A stretch of DNA of 64,000 bases from the NCBI GenBank assembly GCA_965249645.1, contig CBDFML010000007.1, positions 140,780 through 204,779 of the forward strand. Direction: 5' to 3'. Shown here piece by piece: positions 1 to 8,973 of this stretch (positions are counted from its first letter, which is position 1; each line of letters begins with the position of its first letter). The notes below the pieces were generated by a model that saw only the letters and a program-made list of their open reading frames with translations, made no database searches and was not told the DNA's origin. The position numbers were made by a program, and so were the translations under genes. Source of the DNA: CAVOEB01 sp965249645. Lineage in GTDB: Bacteria > Pseudomonadota > Alphaproteobacteria > UBA828 > JAPUJA01.

Positions 1-1
1 C

Positions 2-1129
2 CGGCTGGATGCCGGTTTCGAGCACCTTGCGAAAATCGATGCCGGTCGGCGTGCCGCGATATTTGAGATACGGAATTTTGTAGTGGGAATTCTCGCCCAC
101 GGCGATCTTGTACATCGAGAGATTGCGCTCGATCATCACTTCGGGATCGCCCTGGTAGCGCTGCAGCGGAAACGCCGCGGCCTGCGCGAATCCGCCCAGC
201 CCGATGGTCTCCGCAATCGCCGAATCGCCACCCATCCAGGTGATCTCGTCTTCCGTGTGACCGTCGAACAGCTTGGCATCCACCGTTGCCTGGTCGCCGC
301 GGATCCAGTGGTTGAGCCCGCCCACCCCCGACACACGGATGGCGAACTCCTTGCAGTTCAGGCACATCCCCGTCAGCACCGTCGATCCCTCCACTCCGTG
401 GGCGCCGTCGGCGGTTGCCTTGGCGGCGGCCAGAGAAAGGCGCAGGAAGAAATAGTGATCTGCGGTCAGTGCCTCGATGGTCTTGTCCACTGCATCGGGT
501 TTTTCCTTGGCGATCTGCATGAAGTGGGGCACCAGTTCGCGCAGGAACAGCAGCGATGCCGCGGTGTTACGGCTGTGCAGCTCGTCCCCCATATGCAGCG
601 CTCGCTCCATGATCGGCTTGAGCGGAATTCCGCCCGCCCGCTTGACCGCTTCCTGGACCACCGGAGCAACCGTGTTGTTGATGAACAAGAGCCGCTCCCT
701 CACACCCTCGTCGTAGACGCCGTAGTTGAGCCGGCGCGGGTTGGTGCCTTCATAAAAGTTGCAGTGACCCAGATTGCCGAAGGTCTCGTTGCGCACCACG
801 AAGACGGGCATCGAGGCCGAGTAGATCCCCGCAAGAGAACCCAGCGCGGTCACCGCGTGCGCGGCCTCCACCTGGATCGCGCCCGAATCCAGTTTCGCGA
901 TGGCGTCGTCCCGATCGGATGCCAGATCCTCGAACAACGCACCGCCGATGAGACCCTCCCGCTGGCCGCCGAAATAATCGGCGAACGGCATCTGCGGGCC
1001 CGAGCCCAAAATCATGGTCTTTTCCATGCCTTCGCAGGTTTCGATCGCCGGCAGCACATCCACCAGCACCGGCTCGCCCGCATCCATCCGGCGAAGACAT
1101 TCGTCGTTTGCCGTCGTCACATCCACCAT
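2..1129 (-). CDS. DUF1116 protein (AllG/YlbE-like), copy 2, 3' end beyond window
   Basis: The first 376 codons are visible and the gene continues past the window edge. It aligns throughout with the full DUF1116 gene at 5528-6778, sharing stretches such as 'NFYEGTNPRRLNYGVYD' and 'GIPLKPIM'. DUF1116 includes E. coli YlbE (AllG), which works with FdrA and YlbF in oxamate carbamoyltransferase of allantoin degradation; neither partner is in view. The start ATG follows a GGGAGAGAC ribosome site 44 nt after the formyltransferase-like gene's neighbour, in the same operon direction. Two diverged copies in one operon suggest different substrates or a hetero-oligomer (inference). The family call is secure; the reaction here is not. 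Confidence 0.8.
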   Translation of the reverse strand, partial: MVDVTTANDECLRRMDAGEPVLVDVLPAIETCEGMEKTMILGSGPQMPFADYFGGQREGLIGGALFEDLASDRDDAIAKLDSGAIQVEAAHAVTALGSLAGIYSASMPVFVVRNETFGNLGHCNFYEGTNPRRLNYGVYDEGVRERLLFINNTVAPVVQEAVKRAGGIPLKPIMERALHMGDELHSRNTAASLLFLRELVPHFMQIAKEKPDAVDKTIEALTADHYFFLRLSLAAAKATADGAHGVEGSTVLTGMCLNCKEFAIRVSGVGGLNHWIRGDQATVDAKLFDGHTEDEITWMGGDSAIAETIGLGGFAQAAAFPLQRYQGDPEVMIERNLSMYKIAVGENSHYKIPYLKYRGTPTGIDFRKVLETGIQP

Positions 1130-1173
1130 CGTCTCTCTCCCTTGTCCGAGTTCGCAGCGATACCGCGCCGGGC

Positions 1174-2091
1174 TCAGCCGAGCCGGTCGCCCACCGACAA
1201 TCCAAGCTCTGCGGCCGCCTCGGTGGCGGCCAGTTTTTTGCCGCCCTTGGCACGCAGCCGCGCGACTTGTACCGCGCCCCCGGGCGCCGCCACGGTCATC
1301 CCGTTTCCGTCGACGGCGAGAATCTCGCCGGGCGTGCCCGATGCCCCTTCGCCTGCCCGTGCGGAGCCGAAAAGCTGAACCGTCTGTACGCCGACATTCG
1401 TCCAGGCTCCGGGTGCGGGGTCGGTGCCGCGAATAAGGTTGTGCACGTCTTGCACGGGCTGTGCCCAGTCGATCTCTGCTTCACTGGCCGAACACCAGCT
1501 TTCGTAGGTTGCCTGGGAGTCGTCCTGCACGATCCGCGGGGCCTCACCCTGCTTGACCAGATCAAGCGCCTCGACCATGGCCTCGACGCCGAGCGGAAAC
1601 AGCTTGTCGAAATAGATCGTGCCCAATGTATCGTCGGGGCCGATATCGACCTCTTTTTGCAACAGAACCGGGCCCGTATCGAGCCCGCTGTCGGGCCAGA
1701 AGATCGACAGCCCCGTTTTCGCTGCGCCCTGCATGATCGGCCAGTTGATCGAACTGGGTCCCCGATGGCGCGGCAGCAGCGACGGATGGTACTGGATGCT
1801 CCCGTGAGTCGGGATGTAGAGAATTTCTTCCGGCACGATCAGGGTTACGAACGCCATAACGCAGAGATCGGGCGAGAGCGCGCGAAACGCATCCCACACC
1901 TCGGGCGTCTTGTAGGATGCCGGCTGATACACGGGCAGACCGCGCTCCAGCGCGAAGTCCTTGAGCGGGTCGGGCGGGCGGCCTTCGCGGTCCGGCGCCA
2001 CATACGCGGCAATGACGTCCTCGCCGCGCTCCAGCAGCGCTTCGAGCACAGCCTTGCCGAAGGCCTGCTGGCCGTGAACCACGATTCGCAT
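1174..2091 (-). CDS. 10-formyl-THF hydrolase-like formyltransferase-fold protein
   Basis: This 305-residue protein has an N-terminal formyltransferase fold and a C-terminal OB-like domain. The signature 'YHPSLLPRHRG' followed by 'SINW', and 'SGLDTGP' with the catalytic Asp, match the hydrolase domain of 10-formyltetrahydrofolate dehydrogenase (ALDH1L1) more closely than methionyl-tRNA formyltransferase, which carries 'SLLPRWRG'. It ends without the carrier-protein and aldehyde-dehydrogenase domains of ALDH1L1. Expected activity is release of formate from, or formyl transfer with, 10-formyl-THF. GGGAGAG lies just before the start. Being in an operon with Rieske and GFA genes, it may recover one-carbon units from demethylation (inference). 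Formylation of an amine or sugar is the alternative. Confidence 0.75.
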   Translation of the reverse strand: MRIVVHGQQAFGKAVLEALLERGEDVIAAYVAPDREGRPPDPLKDFALERGLPVYQPASYKTPEVWDAFRALSPDLCVMAFVTLIVPEEILYIPTHGSIQYHPSLLPRHRGPSSINWPIMQGAAKTGLSIFWPDSGLDTGPVLLQKEVDIGPDDTLGTIYFDKLFPLGVEAMVEALDLVKQGEAPRIVQDDSQATYESWCSASEAEIDWAQPVQDVHNLIRGTDPAPGAWTNVGVQTVQLFGSARAGEGASGTPGEILAVDGNGMTVAAPGGAVQVARLRAKGGKKLAATEAAAELGLSVGDRLG

Positions 2092-2148
2092 TCGTGTCTC
2101 TCCCAGCGCACGTCTGTGGCGCGCTTGTCCCGATCCGTCAAACTAGCA

Positions 2149-3189
2149 TCACGGCAGCACGGACGGAAAGCCGAACCGAGCCGCGCTCAAGCGCTCGGCT
2201 GCGCCGACCGCGCCTTGCCCGACGCCCTTGTGGTCCCGGGCCGTGCCCAGCACGTCGAAGCGGAAGCCCGTCCCGCCGTCGGCCTTATCTTCCACGCTCA
2301 CGATGACCGCGCGCGTGGCACCAGGCCCCCAGACCTGAAGCCGCGCGACATTGTTGAGCAACGCGCCGTCCGCCGTGCGAAGCGGCCGATCCAGAACGAA
2401 CCGGTGGCTGTCGCCATGGACCAGTAAGACGGGCCCGCCAAACACCGCCGCAAACCCGGCCACGGCGTCGAGAAAGCCGGTGAACGCCTCATTCCGCACC
2501 CGATCGGTCACGTGGAACGGGTCGGCGTGAAAAAACAGCACGACGGCCCGCGCGTCGATCGCGCCCGCGCGCGCGAACGCGTCGCCCAGCCAGGCAAGTG
2601 CTGCCGCGCGGCGCGCCGCGAACTCCTTGGGCTGGCGCCGCGCGTTGTCGAAACTGCCGACGACGTGAAGGGTCGCGAACACCACGCCGCCCTGTTCCCA
2701 GCGCTGGTTTTCCACATAGGCCGCGTGGTCGGGATCGTCCGCCTGCCCCGCCCGGCCCGATCCCGGAGCCCCGAGCTGAAATGGCGTGGCGAAAAAGATC
2801 TCGCGCAGTCGCGCCAGCCTCTCGCGGGGCTCAAAGCGGCCCGCCTTTTCGCGATGACAATCGGTCCATTCGTTATCGCCCGGCGTATAGACTAGTGGTT
2901 GGGCGAAGCCCTCGAACAGCGCGGCGATGCTGTAGAAGCGCGCGTCCGAACACAGGGTGGCACCGCTTTTGATATCGCCGACATGGACGGTGAAATCGGG
3001 AGCCTCTGCATTGATCGCCTGGATCAGCGCGGCAAAGCGGACGCGCTCCAAAGTGCCGCCATACGGCAGGTCACCGATCGCCACAAAGCGCACGGGCTCA
3101 ACCGCCGACGCGTTCGCCATGACGGCGAAGCACACGGCGAACCCCAGAACAATCGCCACCAGGCCCCGCCGCAACCGCCGCCATGCCAT
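2149..3189 (-). CDS. Exported calcineurin-like metallophosphoesterase
   Basis: The first 29 or so residues form a signal peptide: Arg-rich start, hydrophobic stretch 'LVAIVLGFAVCFAVMA', then Ala-rich cleavage region. The remainder has the metallophosphoesterase metal-site motifs in order: 'IGDLPYG', 'HVGDIKSG', 'GDNEWTDC', 'FFHADPF' and 'HGDSH'. It probably hydrolyses a phosphoester in the periplasm; substrate cannot be told. It starts 4 nt after the alpha/beta hydrolase stop, so the two are translationally linked. Why a periplasmic phosphatase sits in this otherwise cytosolic catabolic operon is not clear. Confidence 0.75.
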   Translation of the reverse strand: MAWRRLRRGLVAIVLGFAVCFAVMANASAVEPVRFVAIGDLPYGGTLERVRFAALIQAINAEAPDFTVHVGDIKSGATLCSDARFYSIAALFEGFAQPLVYTPGDNEWTDCHREKAGRFEPRERLARLREIFFATPFQLGAPGSGRAGQADDPDHAAYVENQRWEQGGVVFATLHVVGSFDNARRQPKEFAARRAAALAWLGDAFARAGAIDARAVVLFFHADPFHVTDRVRNEAFTGFLDAVAGFAAVFGGPVLLVHGDSHRFVLDRPLRTADGALLNNVARLQVWGPGATRAVIVSVEDKADGGTGFRFDVLGTARDHKGVGQGAVGAAERLSAARFGFPSVLP

Positions 3190-3193
3190 CGCC

Positions 3194-4207
3194 TCAACTC
3201 GCCAGCAATTCGCGGATCTGATCGTCGATGAAGGCCGAGTCCTTCGTGTCCTTGTCGCCTGCCGACATGTGCCCGTAGGGCGAGCGGATCACCCTGAGCT
3301 CGGCATTCGGCATACGCGCAACCTCGATTTCGCTGTCTGCGACCCGGAAATAGAGATCGTGATCGCACGGCATCACGAAGCTCTTCGCGGTGATCGCACC
3401 CAGCGCCTTGGCGAAATCGCCGTCGAAGGTCTCGTTCACACTGATGTCGCCCTGCTGCCAGGTCCAGATATGGGCCAGCATGTCGTTTGCATCGCGCCTG
3501 AGAAAGCTGTCCTCCCAGTAGCGCGCAAGGAAGTCCGCCAGTGAGTCGTAGCCCAGCCTCTCGTAAAGCGCCGCGCGGTAGAACGCCTGCGAGAAGGCCC
3601 AGCCCGCATAGACCTGCGACATGGCTTTGAGCCCGGTCGCGGGTATCTCGGTGTAATCGCCGCCGGCCCATGCCGCATCCGCCGTCAGCGCGCGCTTCGC
3701 TCCCTCGAGGAAGACGAAATTATGGGGCGAGGTGCGCGCCGAGCCGCACAAGGGAATCAGGCGGTGGACCCGGTCGGAAAACGTCGCCGCCCATTGATAG
3801 ACGTTCTGGGCCGCCATCGACCAGCCGATCGCGAGTGCGATCTCCTCGATCCCGAAGCGTTCACGCAGCAGCCGCTCCTGGCACAGCACGTTATCCTGCA
3901 GTGTACAGCCCGGAAACCGCGTCCGGTCGAACGGCGCCGGCGTATTCGAGGGCGACGACGAAAAGCCGTTGCCGAACATGTTCGGCACGATGATGAAGTA
4001 GGTCTCGGGATCGAGCGCCCGGCCCGGTCCGAACATGCACATATTCTCGATATGGCTGCCTGCGAAGCGCGTCGGGTAGAGAATGACGTTGTCCTTGGCC
4101 GCGTTCAACGTGCCGTAGGTCTTGTAGGCGAGCTTGACGTCGGGCAGTTCTTGGCCCGACTGAAGCGTCACCGTGCCCAGCTCGAAGAGTTCGTAATCTG
4201 TTGTCAC
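3194..4207 (-). CDS. Alpha/beta hydrolase, homoserine O-acetyltransferase (MetX)-like
   Basis: The 337-residue protein starts with 'DVKLAYKTYGTLN', the typical opening of the MetX superfamily (compare the MetX 'Y.TYG.LN' segment). The triad can be placed as Ser in 'AIGWSMAAQ', Asp in 'MPCDHDLYF' and His in 'SPYGHMSAG'. True MetX proteins have G-x-S-M-G at the nucleophile, and here the elbow is G-W-S-M-A, so the donor or acceptor may differ. It is likely a cytosolic acyl transferase or hydrolase acting on the operon's substrate (inference). It lies 52 nt after the Rieske gene and 4 nt before the phosphoesterase. Confidence 0.75.
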   Translation of the reverse strand: MTTDYELFELGTVTLQSGQELPDVKLAYKTYGTLNAAKDNVILYPTRFAGSHIENMCMFGPGRALDPETYFIIVPNMFGNGFSSSPSNTPAPFDRTRFPGCTLQDNVLCQERLLRERFGIEEIALAIGWSMAAQNVYQWAATFSDRVHRLIPLCGSARTSPHNFVFLEGAKRALTADAAWAGGDYTEIPATGLKAMSQVYAGWAFSQAFYRAALYERLGYDSLADFLARYWEDSFLRRDANDMLAHIWTWQQGDISVNETFDGDFAKALGAITAKSFVMPCDHDLYFRVADSEIEVARMPNAELRVIRSPYGHMSAGDKDTKDSAFIDDQIRELLAS

Positions 4208-4259
4208 ACCAGTCCTCTTGTCGGAATGAAGCAGCGTCAGACATCTGGGGCGCCCGCCG

Positions 4260-5429
4260 CTAGGTCATGCCTGCGACGACGAGCCGGGCGAAATGGTGGG
4301 TCACCGTGTCCCAGTAAGGCGACAAGTGGCCGCCGTCGTAAGCCGGCGCGGCCCAACCCAGTTGCTGACGCTCGACGATATCGACGTCCTCATCGTTCAG
4401 CTCCCGCCACATCGCAAAGGTCTCCTCGCGCGCCGCTGCATAGTCCGGCGAGTCCGCGGCGTCGCCTGCGAAATAAACCTCGATCCGCTCGATGGTCCGG
4501 TCGGGCGCCAGCGGCGTGAGCTGAAACACCGCGACGTGATCGGGCCAGACATTCAGATCGATACTGGGAAACAGGTGCAGATAGGTGCCGCAGTGGGATA
4601 GCTCGTCCGTCAGGTTCGGCATCTGGGGCAGTGCCCCCGAGCCCCGACCATCCTCGCCGCCGTCGAACGAGACGCCGTTGATGAAGCAGACCCCGTCGTG
4701 GGAAAAGCGATGATCGGTTGCCGGTGTCCAGGCCTCGAGCCTGGGATGAACCTGGGCGGCGTGGTAGGGCTCGATGAAGTTTTCGTGGACCAGCTTCCAG
4801 TTCGACGCGAGATCGTAGCTGATCGTGCCGCCGTGACGCAGGGTCGAGAAATCGTAGCCCTCGAGCCGAGCCGTAAACGGCGCCATGTAGTCTGCAAGCT
4901 CGGGCGCCCGACCGTCGATATTGACGAAGACGACGTCGAACCACTGGGCCGAGCGCACCGGGAAGAGGCAGACGTCCCGCTCCTTCGAATGCCGGTGAGG
5001 TCCCTCGAAATGGGGCTTGCCCACGACCCGGCCGGGCAAGTCGTATGACCAGCCGTGAGCGGGGCAGGTCAGCGCCGCGGCCCCCCGGGAGGGCTCGGCC
5101 AGGAGTTGCGTGCCCCGATGGGGGCAGACGTTGTGAAAGGCCCCGATCTTCCCGTTGCCGTCGCGCATCAGGATGATCGGCAGGCCCGCGGCGGTCACGG
5201 GTATCGCGTCGCCCGGGTTGGGGATCTGGCAGGCGAACCCCGCACACATCCAGCTCCGGGCGAACAGCAACCTTGTTTCGAGCTCGAGAAATTCGTCGCT
5301 GGTATAGGCGACGTTGGGCAGGCAGGTCGCCTCGCGGGTCTCGGCGCGCGCGATCCGCTCGCAGTGCGCCTCGCCCAGAAGCCGCCGTGCGGCCTCCAGC
5401 GCCTTCGCTTCCGCAACGCTCGCATCCAT
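4260..5429 (-). CDS. Rieske non-heme iron oxygenase, alpha subunit
   Basis: This 389-residue protein has a Rieske [2Fe-2S] site (C102, H104, C122, H125 in 'CPHRG...CPAHGW') and a catalytic domain with mononuclear iron ligands in 'ENFIEPYHAAQVHP' (H223, H228). The family uses electrons from a reductase to hydroxylate or oxidatively demethylate; single-component-alpha enzymes of this size include amine and betaine N-demethylases, which release formaldehyde. No ferredoxin or reductase gene is next to it. I chose the ATG at 5429, preceded by ACGGAGGG; the longer open frame upstream belongs to no homologous sequence. Its place between DUF1116 and MetX-like genes argues for N-compound catabolism. 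Confidence 0.88.
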   Translation of the reverse strand: MDASVAEAKALEAARRLLGEAHCERIARAETREATCLPNVAYTSDEFLELETRLLFARSWMCAGFACQIPNPGDAIPVTAAGLPIILMRDGNGKIGAFHNVCPHRGTQLLAEPSRGAAALTCPAHGWSYDLPGRVVGKPHFEGPHRHSKERDVCLFPVRSAQWFDVVFVNIDGRAPELADYMAPFTARLEGYDFSTLRHGGTISYDLASNWKLVHENFIEPYHAAQVHPRLEAWTPATDHRFSHDGVCFINGVSFDGGEDGRGSGALPQMPNLTDELSHCGTYLHLFPSIDLNVWPDHVAVFQLTPLAPDRTIERIEVYFAGDAADSPDYAAAREETFAMWRELNDEDVDIVERQQLGWAAPAYDGGHLSPYWDTVTHHFARLVVAGMT

Positions 5430-5527
5430 CCTCGCACCCTCCGTTCGGGAGATGCCGGAACGACTGGCCCTCCCGGATAATAGCCGGTTTCGCCGATCGC
5501 CTTCAAACGCGGCCGCGTCGCGGCGCC

Positions 5528-6778
5528 TCAGCCGCCGTAGCTGGCCTTGTAGGCCTCGGCGGCTTTCTCGAAGCAGGCCTTCGATGCACGCACCACGCCG
5601 GCGCCGATCTGGCCGCCGTCGCGCCCGGCGACGCCGATGTCCATGCAGGGCAGGATGCCCGTCTCGAGCACCTTGAAGATGTCGATCCCGGTCGGCGTGC
5701 CGCGGTATTTGAGGAACGGGATGCGGTATTCCGAGTTCTCGCCGACGGTGATCCTGTAGAGCTCCTCGTTGCGTTCGACCATCGCCATGGGCTCGCCGCC
5801 CTGGTAGGCCTGCAGCGGGAAGGACGCGGCCTGCGCGAAGCCGCCCAGCCCCATGGTCTCCGTGATCGGGCTTTCGCCGCCCATCCAGGTGATTTCGTCC
5901 TCGCTGTGGCCGTCGAACAGCTTGGCCTGAACCTGCGCATGGGGGCCGCAGAACCACTGCTCGCCCAGGCCCGAGACCCGGATGCCGAATTCCTTGCAAC
6001 TAAACCCCATCGCGGTCACCACGCTCGAGCCCTCGACGCCGTGGGCCGCATCCGCCACCGCCTTGCCCGCGCCCATCGAGAGGCGGAGGAAGAAGTAATG
6101 GTCCTCGGTCAGCGCCTCGACGGTCTTCTCGACGCCGGCGCGGTCGGCTTCCGCGTGGGCGAGCAGGTGGGGCACCAGTTCGCGGGTGAATATCAGCGCG
6201 GCCGCCGTGCTCCGGCTGTGCATCTCGTCGCCCATGTGCACCGCGCGCTTCATGATGGGCTTAAGCGGAATCCCGCCCGAGCGGCGCACCACCGCGGCGA
6301 GGACCGGCGCAATGACGTCCTGGATGTAGAGCAGCCGGTCGCGCACGCCGTCGTCATAGACGCCGTAGTTCAACCGGCGGGGATTGGTGCCCTCGTAGAA
6401 GTTGCAGTAGCCGGTGTTGCCGAAGGCCCGGTTCTCGACCACGAAGACCGGCATCGATGCGGTGTAGATCCCGGCCAGCGAGCCGACGCAGCCATAATCG
6501 TGACAGCCGCCGACGACGATCTCACCGGCTGCGAGCTTGGCCACTGCTTCCTCCCGGCTTGCCGCCAGACCCTCGAACAGGGCGCCGCCGATCACCGCGT
6601 CCGCCTGGCCGCCGGTATATTCCTCCCAGGGCAGCACCGGGCCCGAAGTCAGGATGATGTTTTCGGCCATGTTGGGCAGCACCTCGATGCCCGGTCGGAT
6701 ATCGGTCAGGACCGGGTCGGATTGGTCGAGCCGGCGGAAGGCTTCGGCGTTGGCGGCGTCTGTATCGATCGAGCTCAC
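5528..6778 (-). CDS. DUF1116 protein (AllG/YlbE-like), copy 1
   Basis: The full-length copy has 416 residues with a GTG start at 6778, supported by AGGGGAG 10 nt upstream; an in-frame ATG further upstream reads through non-homologous, Arg-rich sequence. It is homologous over its length to the partial gene at 2-1129. The family member YlbE/AllG is one of three proteins of E. coli oxamate carbamoyltransferase, making carbamoyl phosphate from oxalurate. No FdrA, YlbF or carbamate kinase is visible, so a carbamoyl-transfer role here is only suggested. It follows the last GFA gene by 67 nt on the same strand. Confidence 0.82.
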   Translation of the reverse strand: MSSIDTDAANAEAFRRLDQSDPVLTDIRPGIEVLPNMAENIILTSGPVLPWEEYTGGQADAVIGGALFEGLAASREEAVAKLAAGEIVVGGCHDYGCVGSLAGIYTASMPVFVVENRAFGNTGYCNFYEGTNPRRLNYGVYDDGVRDRLLYIQDVIAPVLAAVVRRSGGIPLKPIMKRAVHMGDEMHSRSTAAALIFTRELVPHLLAHAEADRAGVEKTVEALTEDHYFFLRLSMGAGKAVADAAHGVEGSSVVTAMGFSCKEFGIRVSGLGEQWFCGPHAQVQAKLFDGHSEDEITWMGGESPITETMGLGGFAQAASFPLQAYQGGEPMAMVERNEELYRITVGENSEYRIPFLKYRGTPTGIDIFKVLETGILPCMDIGVAGRDGGQIGAGVVRASKACFEKAAEAYKASYGG

Positions 6779-6845
6779 GGTGTCTGATCTCCCCTGTGTC
6801 GCGGTCGCCTCTATGGCACGGGCGGACGGGCGCGGGCGCACTTTA

Positions 6846-7262
6846 TCAATATTCGTCGGCCTTGGGCAGATCGTCGGACATCTCCATCCAGGGCGCCCGC
6901 GAGCTCCAGAAAATGTGGCTCTCCTTGCCCGCCGGATGGCCCGGATGAGCGCCGTCATCGAGGGTCCCCGTCGAAATAAAGGTCACCGATGAACCGGGCA
7001 TCTTGGTGTAAATCACGCTGGCGCAGGTCTTGCAAAAATAGCGGCCGTTGCCCGGCGAGCTTTCGAAGACCGAGAGATTGTCCGCGCCCCGCTCGATCTC
7101 AAACGCGTCGTCGGAAACGTCGGAAAAGGTGACGAACAGGGCACCGTGCACCTTGCGGCACATGGAGCAATGGCAATGCACCGTCTCGCCCGCCGGCGCA
7201 CTCACCCGGTAGCGCACCGCGCCGCACTGACAGCCCCCGGTCAGGGCAAACTCTTCGGCCAT
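6846..7262 (-). CDS. GFA-domain zinc protein, array copy 1
   Basis: A 138-residue GFA/CENP-V fold protein. Visible zinc ligands are 'GGCQCG' at the N-terminus, 'HCHCSMCRK' near residue 31 and 'FCKTC' near residue 76; the usual Gly after the last Cys pair is Ala ('CASV'). The family was named for glutathione-dependent formaldehyde-activating enzyme (Gfa), which promotes S-hydroxymethylglutathione formation, but most members have no proven reaction. It is the last (promoter-distal) member of the array and is followed by DUF1116. The C-terminal 'PWMEMSDDLP' segment recurs in the other copies. Confidence 0.88.
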   Translation of the reverse strand: MAEEFALTGGCQCGAVRYRVSAPAGETVHCHCSMCRKVHGALFVTFSDVSDDAFEIERGADNLSVFESSPGNGRYFCKTCASVIYTKMPGSSVTFISTGTLDDGAHPGHPAGKESHIFWSSRAPWMEMSDDLPKADEY

Positions 7263-7289
7263 GATCGCACTCTCCCTCGTCGACGCCGT

Positions 7290-7715
7290 TCAGTCCGGCG
7301 GCTCCTCTTCGAATTGGGGCCGGCCGTCGGTGATCTCGAACCATGGCACCTTCGAGCCAACCCAGACATGCTCGCCGTAATCGCCCGACGGTCCCGGAAA
7401 AGCCCCCTCGTCGAGCGTGCCTGTCGCCAGATAGATCAGCCCCGGCGCCGGCAGCCATTGGGAATAGATCTGGCAGCCGCAGCCCGTGCAAAACGAGCGG
7501 CGCATGACAGACGAACTTTCGAACCGCCCGATGCTCTCCTCGCCATGCTCGATGGCGAAGCCGTCCTCGGGCACCGTCGAGAAGGTCACGAAGATCGCGC
7601 CGTGGAGCTTGCGGCACATGGAGCAGTGACAGTGGAAGGTTCGCTTGGCCGCTGCCGTCACCCGGTAGCGCACCGTGCCACACTGACACCCCCCCGCCAG
7701 GTCGATGTCACTCAT
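7290..7715 (-). CDS. GFA-domain zinc protein, array copy 2
   Basis: A 141-residue GFA protein with 'GGCQCGTVRY', 'HCHCSMCRKLHG' and 'FCTGCGCQ', all zinc ligands in place. The ATG at 7715 overlaps the 3' end of the broken upstream copy by 8 nt, so translation may have depended on coupling to that gene when it was intact. The 'W-F-E-I-T-D' motif near the C-terminus is shared with copies 3 and 6. Function is as uncertain as for the rest of the family: a thiol-dependent aldehyde or C1 step is the best guess. Confidence 0.88.
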   Translation of the reverse strand: MSDIDLAGGCQCGTVRYRVTAAAKRTFHCHCSMCRKLHGAIFVTFSTVPEDGFAIEHGEESIGRFESSSVMRRSFCTGCGCQIYSQWLPAPGLIYLATGTLDEGAFPGPSGDYGEHVWVGSKVPWFEITDGRPQFEEEPPD

Positions 7716-8084
7716 CCGCGTACGCCTCGAACTGGGGCAGACCGTCGGCGATCTCGAACCAGGGCGCCTTCGAGCCCACGAAGATATGATTGACCTTTTC
7801 GGCCGCATGTCCCGGATCGGCACCCTCGTCGAGGCAGCCTGCGGCGATGCCGACGGCATCGTCGCCGGACTCGGGCAGCGACACCCAGCCGACATGCGAC
7901 CCGCAGGTCGGGCAGAAGAGACGCTCGTAGCCCGGCGAACTCGCGTAATGCACAACGCTATCCGTCCCGACCGTAAGCCGGAAGCGGTCGTGGGTGATTG
8001 TCGAAAACGTCACCATCATGGCGTCGTGATCCTGTAGCGAACCGCGCCGCACTGGCAACCGCCGGTCAGTTTGAAATCGCCCAC
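7708..8084 (-). pseudogene. GFA-domain gene, array copy 3, broken by internal deletion
   Basis: Translation from the GTG at 8084 (GGAGGATTAGAC before it) reads 'GDFKLTGGCQCGAVRYRITTP' without interruption and then hits TGA at 8018-8016. In another frame the rest of a GFA protein follows directly ('MMVTFSTITHDRF' to 'FCPTCGSHVGW' and 'PWFEIADGLPQ'). Aligning to neighbours, about 55 nt are missing between the Arg-Tyr-Arg and the His-Asp-Ala, which would have encoded the central 'HCHCxMCRK' zinc segment. The deletion both removes two or more zinc ligands and shifts the frame. A truncated product from the ATGs at 8019/8016 would lack the N-terminal half. Confidence 0.85.
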
Positions 8085-8086
8085 GT

Positions 8087-8515
8087 CTAATCCTCCGGTG
8101 CTGCCTCGTCGTATTGCGCCAGGTCGTCCGTAATGTCCATCCACGGAACCTTGGAGCCGACCCACAGGTGAAAGAGCTGGTCCTCGGCGTGACCTGGATG
8201 CTCGCCGCCATCGATGGTTCCCGTCACAACCTCGATGAGATCGGGATAATCGTCCATCTCGATGAACAGGTGGCAACCGCAGCGCGAGCAGAACCGCCGG
8301 TGCGAGGGCGGCGAGGAATCGAAGCGGCCGAGGGTTTCGGCGCCCTTGTCCACAGTGAACTTGTCCTTGGCGACGACCGAGAAGGTCACCATGACGGCAC
8401 CGTGGAGCTTTCGGCACATGCCGCACCAGCAGTGCGACGTGCTGAGCGCTGGCGCGTGGATCGTGTAGCGCACCGCGCCGCACCGGCAGCCGCCGGTCAA
8501 TTCGAAATCGCTCAT
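8087..8515 (-). CDS. GFA-domain zinc protein, array copy 4
   Basis: A 142-residue GFA protein. It carries the variant central motif 'HCWCGMCRK' (Trp for His, Gly for Ser) that it shares only with array copy 5, along with 'TIDGGEHPGH', so copies 4 and 5 look like a recent duplicate pair. Cys ligands 'GGCRCG' and 'FCSRCGC' are intact. Its start overlaps the stop of copy 5 in an ATGA junction (8512-8515), meaning the two are translationally coupled. Substrate is unknown. Confidence 0.88.
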   Translation of the reverse strand: MSDFELTGGCRCGAVRYTIHAPALSTSHCWCGMCRKLHGAVMVTFSVVAKDKFTVDKGAETLGRFDSSPPSHRRFCSRCGCHLFIEMDDYPDLIEVVTGTIDGGEHPGHAEDQLFHLWVGSKVPWMDITDDLAQYDEAAPED

Positions 8516-8946
8516 GTCTCGTCCTCCGACGCCGACCGCTCATGGCGGGGCAGATCATCGGTTATCTCGTGCCAGGGCACTTTCGATCCCGCCCAGACAT
8601 GGAACAGATTGCCCGGCTCATGGCCCGGATGCTCGCCGCCGTCGATGGTTCCCGTCGAGATCTCGATCGTGTCCGGGGAATTGTCCGATTCGATGAACAG
8701 GTGAGAGCCGCAAGTCTTGCAGAATTGCCGATGGATGGGCGGCGAGGACTTGAAGGTGGCCAGATTGCCGGCGCCCGCCTCCAGGGTGAATGCATCGCGC
8801 GATACGATCGACACCGTGAGCATGATCGAGCCGTGGAGCTTCCGGCATATGCCGCACCAGCAATGTTCGGTCACCTGGGCGGGGGCGCTAAATGAATAAC
8901 GCACCGCGCCACACTGGCAGCCGCCGGTTCGTCTGAAATCGCTCAT
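8512..8946 (-). CDS. GFA-domain zinc protein, array copy 5
   Basis: A 144-residue GFA protein with 'GGCQCGAVRY', 'HCWCGICRKLHG' and 'FCKTCGSHLF'. Close to copy 4 in sequence and joined to it by a four-base ATGA overlap. The conserved tail 'SKVPWHEITDDLP' is the segment most shared among the array, which suggests a common binding surface (inference). It begins 27 nt after copy 6. Confidence 0.88.
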   Translation of the reverse strand: MSDFRRTGGCQCGAVRYSFSAPAQVTEHCWCGICRKLHGSIMLTVSIVSRDAFTLEAGAGNLATFKSSPPIHRQFCKTCGSHLFIESDNSPDTIEISTGTIDGGEHPGHEPGNLFHVWAGSKVPWHEITDDLPRHERSASEDET

Positions 8947-8973
8947 CTCTACCTTCGCTCCAGGCCGCTGGCC

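Noticed and set aside
83..1378. 431-codon plus-strand open frame
   Set aside because: It is antisense to the DUF1116 and formyltransferase-like genes, which have recognised motifs and ribosome sites. High GC keeps the opposite strand open.
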